This document shows, in pieces, positions 23,226 to 31,723 of a DNA stretch of 32,268 bases. The stretch lies in assembly GCA_024402665.1 (NCBI GenBank), contig JAKSTI010000020.1:1-32268 (forward strand). Direction: 5' to 3'. The stretch comes from Treponema sp. Lineage in GTDB: Bacteria > Spirochaetota > Spirochaetia > Treponematales > Treponemataceae. Position 1 is the stretch's first letter, and each line of letters opens with the position of its first letter. The notes under the pieces were generated by a model. The model had not been told where the DNA came from. It saw only the letters and a program-made list of their open reading frames with translations, and ran no database searches. The position numbers and the translations under genes are program-made.

Positions 23226-24587
23226 ATGGCAAATTTTGACCTTTCAAAACTTCTTGCAGAAAATCCTCAGATTACACGCAGACAGCAGATTGATTTTGTA
23301 TGGCGACTTAGTATTCCAGGCGTAATTGCACAGATTTCTTCTATTATAATGCAATATATTGATGCCGCCATGGTTGGTGCTTTAGGTGCCGATGCCTCTG
23401 CTTCCATTGGTCTTGTTGCCTCTTCCACATGGGTTTTGGGAAGTTTGTCTCATGCCCTTTCTATTGGATTCACAGTTCAGGTTGCCCAGGCAATAGGGGC
23501 AGGTAAAAAAAATGATGCCAAAAACATCTTTGTTCAGAGCATTTATACTTGTGCCGCATTTTCTTTGTTCCTTGCCCTGATTTCTTTTTTACTCAGCAGT
23601 AAACTTCCATTGTGGCTTGGAGGATCTCCTTCTATTGTTCAGGATGCCGGCGATTATTTTTTAATTTACGGACTTTCCACACCTCTGTTTCTTACAACAA
23701 CTTTAATGACCGGAATGCTCCAGTGCAGCGGAAACATGAAATTCCCTTCAATTATGAATGCCAGCATGTGTTTCCTTGATATCCTGTTCAATTATATTTT
23801 CATTTACGTTTTCAATCTTGGAGTAAAAGGAGCCGCCTTAGGAACAGCCGCTTCTGCCTTAGTTACAGCAATAATCCTTACCGGCTATTCAACTTTGAAA
23901 TCAGACTATCTTAAACTTAAAGGCCACCGAAATTTTGGAATAGACAGTATGTGCATCCGCCGTGCGTTTAAAATAGGAATCCCAATTGGTGTAGAAAGCA
24001 GCGCCTTTACTGGAGCCCTTGTTATTGTTGCCAGAATGGTTGCCCCTTTAGGAAGCGTTGCTCTTTCTGCAAACTCATTTGCAACTACCGCCGAAGCTTT
24101 ATGCTATATGCCAGGCTATGGAATTCAAGAAGCAGCCACAACTCTGGTAGGTCAGAGCGTTGGTGCAAAAAGAAAAGACCTTACAAAATCATTCTCCCTC
24201 ATTACAGTTCTTGCTGCCATGATTGTAATGTCTTTAACCGGAATCCTGATGTATTTCATCTGCCCGTTCATTTTCCAGTTCCTCACTCCAAATCCCGAAG
24301 TTCAGTCTCTTTCTGTTCACGTACTTCGACTGGAACTTTTTGCAGAACCAATGTATGCCGCTTCAATTGTAGCTTCCGGCGCACTTAGAGGAAAAGGCGA
24401 CACATTTGTTCCAAGTATCCTGATGCTCATTAGTTTGTGGTGTGTACGAATTATTCTTTCCAGCCTGCTGATTGGCCCATTTGGATTAGCCGGAATCTGG
24501 ATTGCAATGGCCGTTGAACTGACATTCCGTGGAATCATCCTTTTATTAAGACTCTTTGTTTTCTCAGGCAAATTTTCTACCCGCTGA
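23226..24587 (+). CDS. MATE-family efflux transporter
   Basis: A 453-residue protein with about 12 transmembrane segments and two MatE halves (first beginning FVWRLSIPGVIAQISSIIMQYIDAAMVG, second around RAFKIGIPIGVESSAFTGALVIVARMV). MATE transporters export cationic drugs or metabolites using Na+ or H+ gradients. The longer frame from 23106 runs through the promoter region of the divergent gene, so 23226 is used: it is 6 nt after TATAAT and starts MANFDLSKLLAENPQITRR, a normal MATE cytoplasmic leader. Substrate unknown. Ends 49 bp before the next gene. Confidence 0.93.
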   Translation: MANFDLSKLLAENPQITRRQQIDFVWRLSIPGVIAQISSIIMQYIDAAMVGALGADASASIGLVASSTWVLGSLSHALSIGFTVQVAQAIGAGKKNDAKNIFVQSIYTCAAFSLFLALISFLLSSKLPLWLGGSPSIVQDAGDYFLIYGLSTPLFLTTTLMTGMLQCSGNMKFPSIMNASMCFLDILFNYIFIYVFNLGVKGAALGTAASALVTAIILTGYSTLKSDYLKLKGHRNFGIDSMCIRRAFKIGIPIGVESSAFTGALVIVARMVAPLGSVALSANSFATTAEALCYMPGYGIQEAATTLVGQSVGAKRKDLTKSFSLITVLAAMIVMSLTGILMYFICPFIFQFLTPNPEVQSLSVHVLRLELFAEPMYAASIVASGALRGKGDTFVPSILMLISLWCVRIILSSLLIGPFGLAGIWIAMAVELTFRGIILLLRLFVFSGKFSTR

Positions 24588-24623
24588 AATTATTTATTTC
24601 TTTAAGTCTCACATTATTGGGTG

Positions 24624-24629
24624 TAAAAT
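24624..24629 (+). promoter_or_regulatory. -10 element of the GH16 gene
   Basis: TAAAAT followed by 7 nt and the ATG at 24637; no ribosome binding site. The -35 region (about 24601-24606, TTTAAG) is weak. Confidence 0.4.
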
Positions 24630-24636
24630 ATTCACT

Positions 24637-26475
24637 ATGAAGAAATACTCTATTTTTACACTTTTTTTGTTATCATTCATTTCTTTCTCTAATATTTCCT
24701 GCTTTCATAATCCATATGATGATTCTGAATCCACACAGGTTAAACTTACATTTTTCCTAAAGGATCTTCCTACAGACTGCAAACCTGACAATGTGACTTT
24801 ATTTTTCCAGATGCCTCCATCAGAAGGAGCCGAAACTACTTTTCACATTTCTAATTTCAGCGTAACTCATAACAACCAGAAAATTCTTGAAGAAAAATCT
24901 TTGAATTTAACATTATTTTATAATGTCTGGACTGAAGATCAGGATGGCACACAAATTCAAAAATCAAACTATCAGAACAGACTCTTTTGCATTCCAGAAA
25001 ATTACCCCTATGATTTTAATATTGGCGATTGCTTTGAAATTAAATTTACTTACAAAACAAACCGCCCTTTAAAAAACGAAATAAATTTCTGGCTTGTTGA
25101 TAATACAGAAGTTGTTGGCTGGTGGAAAACTCTTTCCTGGCCAGAAGATCCTCCTGTTATTCCTCCACAGCCTCCTGTTCAACAAGATCCTGTAATAGAA
25201 ACTGAACTTCAAACAAAAAAACTTGTTTATAAATTGCACAGTAATATCCTTTCTCCAAAACAAGAAAGTATTACTTTGTTCATACAACAGTCCTCTTATG
25301 AAGGCAGCCAGTCTATTCTTCATTTTGAAGATTTTATTGTCCGCATAAATGGAACTCAGGTAAACCGCATGCAGAATTTTGATACAACCCTGTATTTTAA
25401 TCAGTGGGATACAGGATCAAACTTTCAGGGCTTCATTTATACACTTCCACAAAATCTAAATAAAAAATTAAATGCCGGAGATTTAATAGAACTTGAGTTC
25501 ACCTTCAAACCAAACAGAAAACTCTACAATCACTTGCAATACATTCTTATTAATTTTGAAAATTACCAGTGGATTGAAATTGGTGATGAAACCTGTTCAT
25601 ATCCTCCAAAACAGGTTCCTGCAGAAACTATTACTTACAATAACAAAAAATACAAACTGATTTTTAATGAAGATTTCAATACAGATCATTCAAGCGAAAA
25701 TTCATTAAAAAACGGAGTTTATTATCAGCCTCATGATTTGAATAACTGGTTTGCAGAAGACTGGGGCAACTACAACAGCAATAATTACGAATACAGAAGT
25801 GTTGAATATCTTAAAATACATGATGGTATTGCAGAATTCCCTCTGGTAAGAAAAGCATCTAAAAAAATAAGCGGCCCTTGTCTTATTACCGCAAAATGGA
25901 CTGGAAATCCTATAAACACAACTCCAATCCACACTTTCAACAAAGGAATTTATGAAATCCGCTTTAAAGGTCCAGACACTCCAGGTTATCATCCAGGTCA
26001 GTTTACTTTCTGGGTATTAAATTACAATACAGATTTTGAAGCAAAAGCAACAAACGGAAGAATCCCAACAAATCAATATCGTGCCAGTGATGGTTATGCT
26101 CTTGATGAAATTGATTTCTTTGAATATTCACCTTCCCGTAATATAATCCGTACCGGTTGCAGAAGCAGTGACAGTATAAATCTCCGTCCGGCTGCAGGAT
26201 ATATGCATTATTCTCTCCCTTCTGATTTTACAAATTACTGGCACACCTTCCGCTGCGTCTGGGATGATTCAGGGCTTACTTCGTTTTTGGATGGAAAACA
26301 AATTTCTTTTGTCTCATCAAGCAGCATAAAAGGCTTTAATAATCCTAATGATAAATTTATGCTATTAATCACATCTCAGGCAATCACTGAATCCGGAATT
26401 GATGGTAATCTTGATGCTGATTTTAATCCTTACAGTTTCTATGTAGACTACATCAAAGTTTACCAAATCCAATAA
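24637..26475 (+). CDS. GH16 beta-glucanase-like lipoprotein
   Basis: A 612-residue lipoprotein (lipobox SNISC, about residue 22). Two homologous beta-sandwich segments, about 35-165 and 195-330, share the pattern LTFFLKDL/LHSNIL ... VTLFFQ/ITLFIQQ ... LFYNVW/LYFNQW ... LIELEFTFKPNR; they are probably carbohydrate-binding and joined by a Pro-rich linker (PPVIPPQPPVQQ). The C-terminal GH16 domain (about 345-612) carries the catalytic EIDFFE (E491, D493, E496), matching the family's E-x-D-x-x-E. It likely cuts beta-1,3/1,4-glucans at the cell surface. The following gene, 30 bp on, encodes a solute-binding protein, suggesting a glucan use pair. Start leaderless, chosen for signal peptide and -10 spacing. 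Confidence 0.88.
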   Translation: MKKYSIFTLFLLSFISFSNISCFHNPYDDSESTQVKLTFFLKDLPTDCKPDNVTLFFQMPPSEGAETTFHISNFSVTHNNQKILEEKSLNLTLFYNVWTEDQDGTQIQKSNYQNRLFCIPENYPYDFNIGDCFEIKFTYKTNRPLKNEINFWLVDNTEVVGWWKTLSWPEDPPVIPPQPPVQQDPVIETELQTKKLVYKLHSNILSPKQESITLFIQQSSYEGSQSILHFEDFIVRINGTQVNRMQNFDTTLYFNQWDTGSNFQGFIYTLPQNLNKKLNAGDLIELEFTFKPNRKLYNHLQYILINFENYQWIEIGDETCSYPPKQVPAETITYNNKKYKLIFNEDFNTDHSSENSLKNGVYYQPHDLNNWFAEDWGNYNSNNYEYRSVEYLKIHDGIAEFPLVRKASKKISGPCLITAKWTGNPINTTPIHTFNKGIYEIRFKGPDTPGYHPGQFTFWVLNYNTDFEAKATNGRIPTNQYRASDGYALDEIDFFEYSPSRNIIRTGCRSSDSINLRPAAGYMHYSLPSDFTNYWHTFRCVWDDSGLTSFLDGKQISFVSSSSIKGFNNPNDKFMLLITSQAITESGIDGNLDADFNPYSFYVDYIKVYQIQ

Positions 26476-26505
26476 ACCCGCTATATTTATTTAAGGAGAC
26501 CCTCT

Positions 26506-27831
26506 ATGAAAAAACGAACATTACTACTTTTGATCCTTTCAATCTTTTTAATTGCCACTGCCGGCGCAAAAGAAAAGAAATCCAAAAAATCATCAAAAAA
26601 AACTATTCTGGTATATTCATATACTGATGAAGTTTCGAATATGCTCAATGATTTTAGAGAAAATCATCCAGATTTTAAATACAACGTAGAAAATATCATT
26701 GTTCCTTCTCCTTTTGGCGAATATGCAAAGGAACTTCAGTCGGCCCTTGAAAATAATGATTCCTCTGCCCCAGATATTTTCGTTATTGACCTACAATACC
26801 TTTATGAATTCACAAAAGGTAATATGAGCGAATATGTAATGCCTGTTAATGATTTAGGAATTGACATTGATGCTGCAATTGAAAAAGCAGAAATTGCCAG
26901 TTTCACAGTTGATTTAGGTCGTAATGCTAATGGCGATGTTGCAGGACTTTCCTATGATTCATCCAGCGGTGTTTTTATTTACAGACGCTCAATTGCAAAA
27001 AAGGTTTTTGGAACTGACGACCCAGCTGTTATCCAGAAAAGAATTGGTGGCGGCGAAAATGACTGGAAAAAGTTTTTTATGGCAGCATCTGTTCTTGCAA
27101 AATCAGGTTATTCAATTGTAAGCGGTATTCAGGATTTATGGTTACCATTTGAAAATTCTGCAGAAAAAGGCTGGATTGTTGATGGCAAAGTCTATGTTGA
27201 TCCAAAACGTGAAGCTTTCCTTGATTACGCCAAAACTGCTTATGACAAAGGTTTTGTTGCAAAAACACAAATGTGGACAGATGATTGGTTTGAATCTATG
27301 AAAGGTAAAATTCCTGTATTCGGATTCTTTGGACCAGCCTGGTTCCTTAATTATGTTCTGACTTATAACAGTATACCTGATGGCAGCGATGGACCAGAAA
27401 ACGACTGGGCAATCTGTGAATCTCCAGAAGGTTTCTACTGGGGTGGATCATGGACTTTTGTTAATAAAAATCTTAAATCAGATAAAAAAGCTGCTGTAAA
27501 ACAATTAATTGAATACCTTACTTTAGACTGTTCTAAAGACGGTGCTATGTATAAATACGCAGATAGTGAATATGCAAAACAGACTGTAGTTTCTGGTGAA
27601 GTCATGAAAAACATAGATGGACGTCTTGATTTCCTTTTTGGCCAGAATATGTACGATGTTTTTATAAAAGCAAACCAGAGTGCAAAGGGAACAAACTTCA
27701 GCAATCATGATGATGAAATTGAAATTATCTGGCTTGATGAAGTTAATCAGTATGTAACTGGCCAAAAATCTAGAGCAAGAGCCCTGGCAGATTTTAAACG
27801 CACAGTTACAGAAACATTTGCTTTATACTGA
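26506..27831 (+). CDS. ABC transporter solute-binding protein (family 1, sugar type)
   Basis: A 441-residue exported protein with a signal peptide (LLLLILSIFLIATAGA) and the layout of family 1 extracellular sugar-binding proteins: ILVYSYTDEVSNMLNDF, PDIFVIDLQYLYEF, GVFIYRRSIAKKVFG, and a C-terminal KRTVTETF. Such proteins deliver oligosaccharides to an ABC permease. AAGGAG lies 8 nt before the ATG. It follows the GH16 gene by 30 bp and is likely co-transcribed; no permease or ATPase gene adjoins, so the membrane part must be elsewhere. A lysine-rich stretch (KEKKSKKSSKK) follows the signal peptide. Confidence 0.9.
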   Translation: MKKRTLLLLILSIFLIATAGAKEKKSKKSSKKTILVYSYTDEVSNMLNDFRENHPDFKYNVENIIVPSPFGEYAKELQSALENNDSSAPDIFVIDLQYLYEFTKGNMSEYVMPVNDLGIDIDAAIEKAEIASFTVDLGRNANGDVAGLSYDSSSGVFIYRRSIAKKVFGTDDPAVIQKRIGGGENDWKKFFMAASVLAKSGYSIVSGIQDLWLPFENSAEKGWIVDGKVYVDPKREAFLDYAKTAYDKGFVAKTQMWTDDWFESMKGKIPVFGFFGPAWFLNYVLTYNSIPDGSDGPENDWAICESPEGFYWGGSWTFVNKNLKSDKKAAVKQLIEYLTLDCSKDGAMYKYADSEYAKQTVVSGEVMKNIDGRLDFLFGQNMYDVFIKANQSAKGTNFSNHDDEIEIIWLDEVNQYVTGQKSRARALADFKRTVTETFALY

Positions 27832-27835
27832 TTTT

Positions 27836-29089
27836 TTACCTAATTCTTTTAGTAGCAATTTTACAAAGAAACTTAAATAAAAGTCCAAGTAATACAGTTG
27901 TAGCAATAACGGCAACTGCATAAAGTCCCAAAAGGCGAACATCTGTATTACCTGGTTTTGCAACTAGTCCAGGAATTAATTTGTTTTGGAAAATAATCAG
28001 ATCAAAAACTGTTATTGGAATCAGGTTCATCATATAAGTTTCAAAAGAAACATTTCCAAAAAACTTAAGAACCGGATTCTGAACTTTGTAAACAAGCATG
28101 ATTGCAAAAATCATAATCACAAATAAACTGACTTCCGGTAACTGAACACAATAACAAATAAATTTATTAAGAATACCAGGTCCCTTTCCGCTGAATTCAG
28201 ACCAGTAACCAAACATTCCCTGAGCCATCATAGAACAGAATCTTGCAACCAGATAAAGAACAATAACTAAAATCAACTTAAGCCAGTACAATTTTTTGAA
28301 CCAGTTACGAATCTTTTCTTCAAACTGAGCAAAAAGCATACCAATAAAAAATGCAATTGATGAATTTACCCACCATTCACCAAAGAACCAGATTACACCC
28401 TGCTGCTGCCACCACTTGGCCTTATAAGTTAAAGCTGGATTAAGCCACCAGTTTTTAGGACCAGACCACCATGCAAAGTGTCCGTTAATACTAAAGAAAA
28501 CACCCTGAAGCAAAATTACAGCCAGCATCAAACCATAACATAAAGGTCTGTTTTTAATATTTTTAAAAATGAAATAGAAGGCAAGATACAAAATTGCGCA
28601 AACAATTGGGAACCAGGCATATTCATTCATCAAACAAAGTCCAAGAAAATTTGCAATCCATCTTTGAACCGCCAGTTTCTGCCCTGTAGCAACAATAAAA
28701 ATTGCATACAAAACTACATTAATGTAAAAAGGAATAACCAGGGTCTTTACAACACGCTTTTTTATAAAACCATCAAAATAGTTTTCCTTTGTCATGAGAC
28801 TCTTAATAAGACCAAAGCCGGAACAAAAGAAAAAGATTGCAACAAACAAATAGCCTGCATTTACAAAGCCAAAAAGAATACCAGGTCTGTGGTATCCGTT
28901 TGCCATCTGAAACGCCTGATTCTGTGAAATATGATGAATCAAAACTCCAATTGCTGCAAAACCACGAAGATTTTTTGTTACTTCCAGAGAAGCTGAATCT
29001 TCATGAAACTCTCCCTTTCTCCAGGCAAATTTTCCGCCCGCCAGTAATAATACTGCAAGTAAACCATAAGTAATATAATTAATAATCAT
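27836..29089 (-). CDS. acyltransferase family 3 membrane protein (OafA-like)
   Basis: A 417-residue protein with about ten transmembrane segments. The N-terminal LRGFAAIGVLIHHISQNQAF contains the catalytic histidine region of acyltransferase 3 enzymes, which transfer acetyl or other acyl groups to surface polysaccharides or lipids. TATAAT ends 6 nt before the ATG at 29089 and there is no ribosome binding site, so translation may be leaderless. It converges on the solute-binding protein gene with only 4 bp between stop codons, and diverges from the thioesterase. Substrate unknown. Confidence 0.9.
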   Translation of the reverse strand: MIINYITYGLLAVLLLAGGKFAWRKGEFHEDSASLEVTKNLRGFAAIGVLIHHISQNQAFQMANGYHRPGILFGFVNAGYLFVAIFFFCSGFGLIKSLMTKENYFDGFIKKRVVKTLVIPFYINVVLYAIFIVATGQKLAVQRWIANFLGLCLMNEYAWFPIVCAILYLAFYFIFKNIKNRPLCYGLMLAVILLQGVFFSINGHFAWWSGPKNWWLNPALTYKAKWWQQQGVIWFFGEWWVNSSIAFFIGMLFAQFEEKIRNWFKKLYWLKLILVIVLYLVARFCSMMAQGMFGYWSEFSGKGPGILNKFICYCVQLPEVSLFVIMIFAIMLVYKVQNPVLKFFGNVSFETYMMNLIPITVFDLIIFQNKLIPGLVAKPGNTDVRLLGLYAVAVIATTVLLGLLFKFLCKIATKRIR

Positions 29090-29095
29090 AAAAAT

Positions 29096-29101
29096 ATTAT
29101 A
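29096..29101 (-). promoter_or_regulatory. -10 element of the acyltransferase gene
   Basis: TATAAT on the minus strand, 6 nt before the ATG at 29089. The -35 position lacks a good match. Confidence 0.45.
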
Positions 29102-29122
29102 GCATTAAATTACAGAAAGTTT

Positions 29123-29128
29123 TATTAT
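29123..29128 (+). promoter_or_regulatory. -10 element of the thioesterase gene
   Basis: TATTAT is followed by 7 nt and the ATG at 29136; no ribosome binding site. The two divergent -10 elements lie 21 nt apart. Confidence 0.4.
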
Positions 29129-29135
29129 TACTTTT

Positions 29136-29903
29136 ATGAATGAATTTAAGCAATGGTATGAAAATAAAGAAGATTTGATTCAGTTTCACACTCAAAGCCA
29201 GATTTACTTTTGCCAGTGTGATAAAAATCATCAGTTAAGCCTTTTTGAACTTTTGCGCATGGTTACAGATGCTGCTGTAGAAGATTTTACACAGCGTGCC
29301 ATGGATTATAATGCTCTTACAGATAAGGGAATTGGTATTCTTGTAAGCCGCCAGTCGTTCCGTTTTCACAAAATGCCACATGGTAATCAGAAAATTACAA
29401 TTAAGACTTGGGAAGAAAAACCTGAACCTTTACAGTTTACCCGCTCCTATGAAATTTATGATTCAGATACAAATGAATGTCTTGTTAGTGGTGATTCCCG
29501 CTGGCTTTTAGTTGATCTTGAAAAACGCCGATTAATGCCAATCAAAAATTTCACAATGAGAGTTCCTCCACAAACTGTAACAGAACACGATTGTCTTCCA
29601 CCTGCAAAAATAGAACTTCCAGAAAATGCAGTTATGGCTGTTGAACGTCCAATCTGGTATAGCGATATTGATGGAAACGGTCACACAAATAATGCCCGCT
29701 ATGGTGCTTTTGTGATTGATGTTCTTCCTGATGAATATCGTTCTAAACAGTTTACAGATTTCAAAATCAATTTTTCTCAGGAAGCTATGCTTGGTCAGCG
29801 AATCCAGCTTTACATTTCAATAAACGATGCAGAAAAGAAAATCACCGTTTTTGGAAAACAGGATTCTGTTCTCTGCTTTGAAAGTGAACTTTTCTGGAAA
29901 TAA
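29136..29903 (+). CDS. acyl-ACP thioesterase (FatA/B-like)
   Basis: A 255-residue double-hotdog enzyme. The first domain begins HTQSQIYFCQCDKNHQLSLFELLRMVTDAA, the second contains WYSDIDGNGHTNNARYGAFVIDVLP with the Asp/Asn/His residues typical of acyl-ACP thioesterases; WLLVDLEKRRLMP bridges them. It releases free fatty acids from acyl carrier protein, setting chain length or supplying fatty acids. Start leaderless-like. Length matches bacterial members (about 240-260). Confidence 0.92.
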   Translation: MNEFKQWYENKEDLIQFHTQSQIYFCQCDKNHQLSLFELLRMVTDAAVEDFTQRAMDYNALTDKGIGILVSRQSFRFHKMPHGNQKITIKTWEEKPEPLQFTRSYEIYDSDTNECLVSGDSRWLLVDLEKRRLMPIKNFTMRVPPQTVTEHDCLPPAKIELPENAVMAVERPIWYSDIDGNGHTNNARYGAFVIDVLPDEYRSKQFTDFKINFSQEAMLGQRIQLYISINDAEKKITVFGKQDSVLCFESELFWK

Positions 29904-29904
29904 A

Positions 29905-30210
29905 TTAATACTCTTCCAGCCAGCCTTGTTTTATTTCAACTTTGTCTACGTACTTTGCCTTTAATTCAGACAAAATTGCGTAGTGCAAAGTTTGAACATG
30001 ATTTTCCTGACTGTCGCTGTTCTTCCATTTTTCAAGAATACAAATATCATCATCACTGTCTAAAGGAAAATAAATTTCGTAAGCAAGATTTCCTTCTTCA
30101 GATGCTGAAAATTCTCTGATATTATTATCTCTAAATCTTCTGTAAAATTCGCTTCTTGTTCCTTTTTTCAAGTAATATCTAACCTGCATAAATAAACATT
30201 TGTCCTGCAT
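29905..30210 (-). CDS. ABM-type (YgiN-like) monooxygenase-fold protein
   Basis: A 101-residue dimeric alpha/beta-barrel protein of the antibiotic biosynthesis monooxygenase type: MQVRYYLKKGTRSEFYRRF, LAYEIYFPLDSDDDICILEKWKN and HVQTLHYAILSELKAKY. Related proteins act on quinones or are of unknown activity. The ATG at 30210 has GAGAGG 7 nt upstream. It abuts the thioesterase stop convergently (1 bp gap) and has its own promoter upstream. Confidence 0.83.
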   Translation of the reverse strand: MQDKCLFMQVRYYLKKGTRSEFYRRFRDNNIREFSASEEGNLAYEIYFPLDSDDDICILEKWKNSDSQENHVQTLHYAILSELKAKYVDKVEIKQGWLEEY

Positions 30211-30279
30211 AAAAAAGCCTCTCGTTAAAAAAAAATCAAGCTACAATAATTAAATATCTTCTATAAATTGATACTAATC

Positions 30280-30309
30280 ATTATAACTTGATTTTATATA
30301 TTTCATCAA
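30280..30309 (-). promoter_or_regulatory. promoter of the ABM gene
   Basis: On the minus strand, -35 TTGATG (30304-30309), 18-nt spacer and -10 TATAAT (30280-30285). A 9-bp inverted repeat (AAAATCAAG/CTTGATTTT) joins the spacer to a T-tract about 50 nt on, so a long-range hairpin could end upstream OmpA transcripts before this gene. Confidence 0.55.
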
Positions 30310-30316
30310 ATCAATT

Positions 30317-31633
30317 TTATTCCAGAATTGTAATTTCTACACGACGATTCATTGCCCGTCCTTCTGGTGTATCATTAGTTGATTGTGGAACTGTTGAACC
30401 ATAACCTCTGCACATAATCATATCCGGATTAATTCCTCTGGCAATCAAAGCCTGTGCAATTGCTTTTGCACGATCCTCTGATACTTTCTGTTCACCAGCA
30501 GGATTTCCAGTAGAAGCTGCATGTCCGCCAATAAGGAACATAGAACCAGGTGCCTTTTTCAGAGCAGCCGCAATCATATCAAGGCGTTCATTTTCTCCTG
30601 GCAACAATACTGCAGAATCACTTTCAAACTGAAGATTTCGCAAAGTAAGCATAATTCCGCTTGAAGTTTCTTTGTAATCAATTGAATCAGAATTAATCCA
30701 ATTGCTGCCACCTGATGAACCACTTTTCTCTGTTGATGAACTTCCGCTTCCACCAGCACCACCTGTACCAATAAATTTGGAAGTATTAACTGGAACATCA
30801 GAAACATTTGATTTTGCTACAACACCAAGTGCCTGCTCAATAGATGCTTTATCTACAGCAGGAGCATAATCTGTAAACAAAGAAATTGTTCCTTTATAAG
30901 CAACCTTTCTTCCGTCGTTCAAAATGAATTCTTCATTTACCTGATCCTGACAAAGCAGCATAATTCCTGTATCAACACTGATATAAAGAGTTGCATTATG
31001 AGAACCCGCTGCTCCTCTAAGTTTGCCCCAGCATAAATCATCTGGTCCAAAACGGGTAGCCCATGTGGCAGAAACTACATAAACATCCTGACCATTCCAG
31101 ACAGAGCGTTTCTTAAAAGTATAAGAAACAAGCATTGGCATTTCTATAAATTCACCGCTGTCGTAAGGATCTGCTAAACGAATCCCTTTGCTTGACCAGG
31201 AGTCTCCAGGATAAACAGTCTGTTCAGGTAATACAGGGAAGTTCCTAAAAGTAGGGTAGCCTGATTCAGTATCCATTTTCATAGAACCGTCTTTGGCGTA
31301 ACTTAAATTTACTGGAACTGCAGAATTGATTGCATCTTTTACATTTGTTCTGTTTCTAAGAGTTTTTTGAAGAACATAAAAATTGCCGTTAAAAAATGTA
31401 GCTTCTGGAGTTTCTTTTTCAAAAGCCATAAAAGATCTTACTTCTCTACTTGTAAGACCTGTGTATTTACCATTGTCGTAACGGCGTAAATCTGTACGTT
31501 CCCTGTAAACGTAATTTTTCCTGCTGATTACCTGAACATCCATTGTATCAGGAACAAAAGTTGTAACTAAATCCTGTGCAAAGGAAGTTCCTGAAAGCAT
31601 AAGAAATAGACATAAACCTTTTACAAATTTCAT
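30317..31633 (-). CDS. OmpA-family outer-membrane/peptidoglycan-binding protein
   Basis: A 438-residue exported protein. Signal peptide MKFVKGLCLFLMLSGTSFAQ, then an N-terminal domain of about 270 residues (VPDTMDVQVISRKNYVYRERTDL ... YPTFRNFPVLPEQTVYPGDSW) common in spirochaete OmpA proteins, a Gly/Ser linker (about 288-311), and a C-terminal OmpA domain (LRNLQFESDSAVLLPGE, VSEDRAKAIAQALIARGI, NRRVEITIL) that binds peptidoglycan through the conserved Asp/Arg pair. Anchors the outer membrane to the wall. GGAGG lies about 9 nt before the ATG. Confidence 0.92.
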   Translation of the reverse strand: MKFVKGLCLFLMLSGTSFAQDLVTTFVPDTMDVQVISRKNYVYRERTDLRRYDNGKYTGLTSREVRSFMAFEKETPEATFFNGNFYVLQKTLRNRTNVKDAINSAVPVNLSYAKDGSMKMDTESGYPTFRNFPVLPEQTVYPGDSWSSKGIRLADPYDSGEFIEMPMLVSYTFKKRSVWNGQDVYVVSATWATRFGPDDLCWGKLRGAAGSHNATLYISVDTGIMLLCQDQVNEEFILNDGRKVAYKGTISLFTDYAPAVDKASIEQALGVVAKSNVSDVPVNTSKFIGTGGAGGSGSSSTEKSGSSGGSNWINSDSIDYKETSSGIMLTLRNLQFESDSAVLLPGENERLDMIAAALKKAPGSMFLIGGHAASTGNPAGEQKVSEDRAKAIAQALIARGINPDMIMCRGYGSTVPQSTNDTPEGRAMNRRVEITILE

Positions 31634-31723
31634 AAAAACTTTCCTCCGTGAAAGTTATTTGTGATTTGAGTTTGTATTGTGTGTGTTTTATCTATATCTA
31701 AAAAGGAATAACTGCACAGTTAG

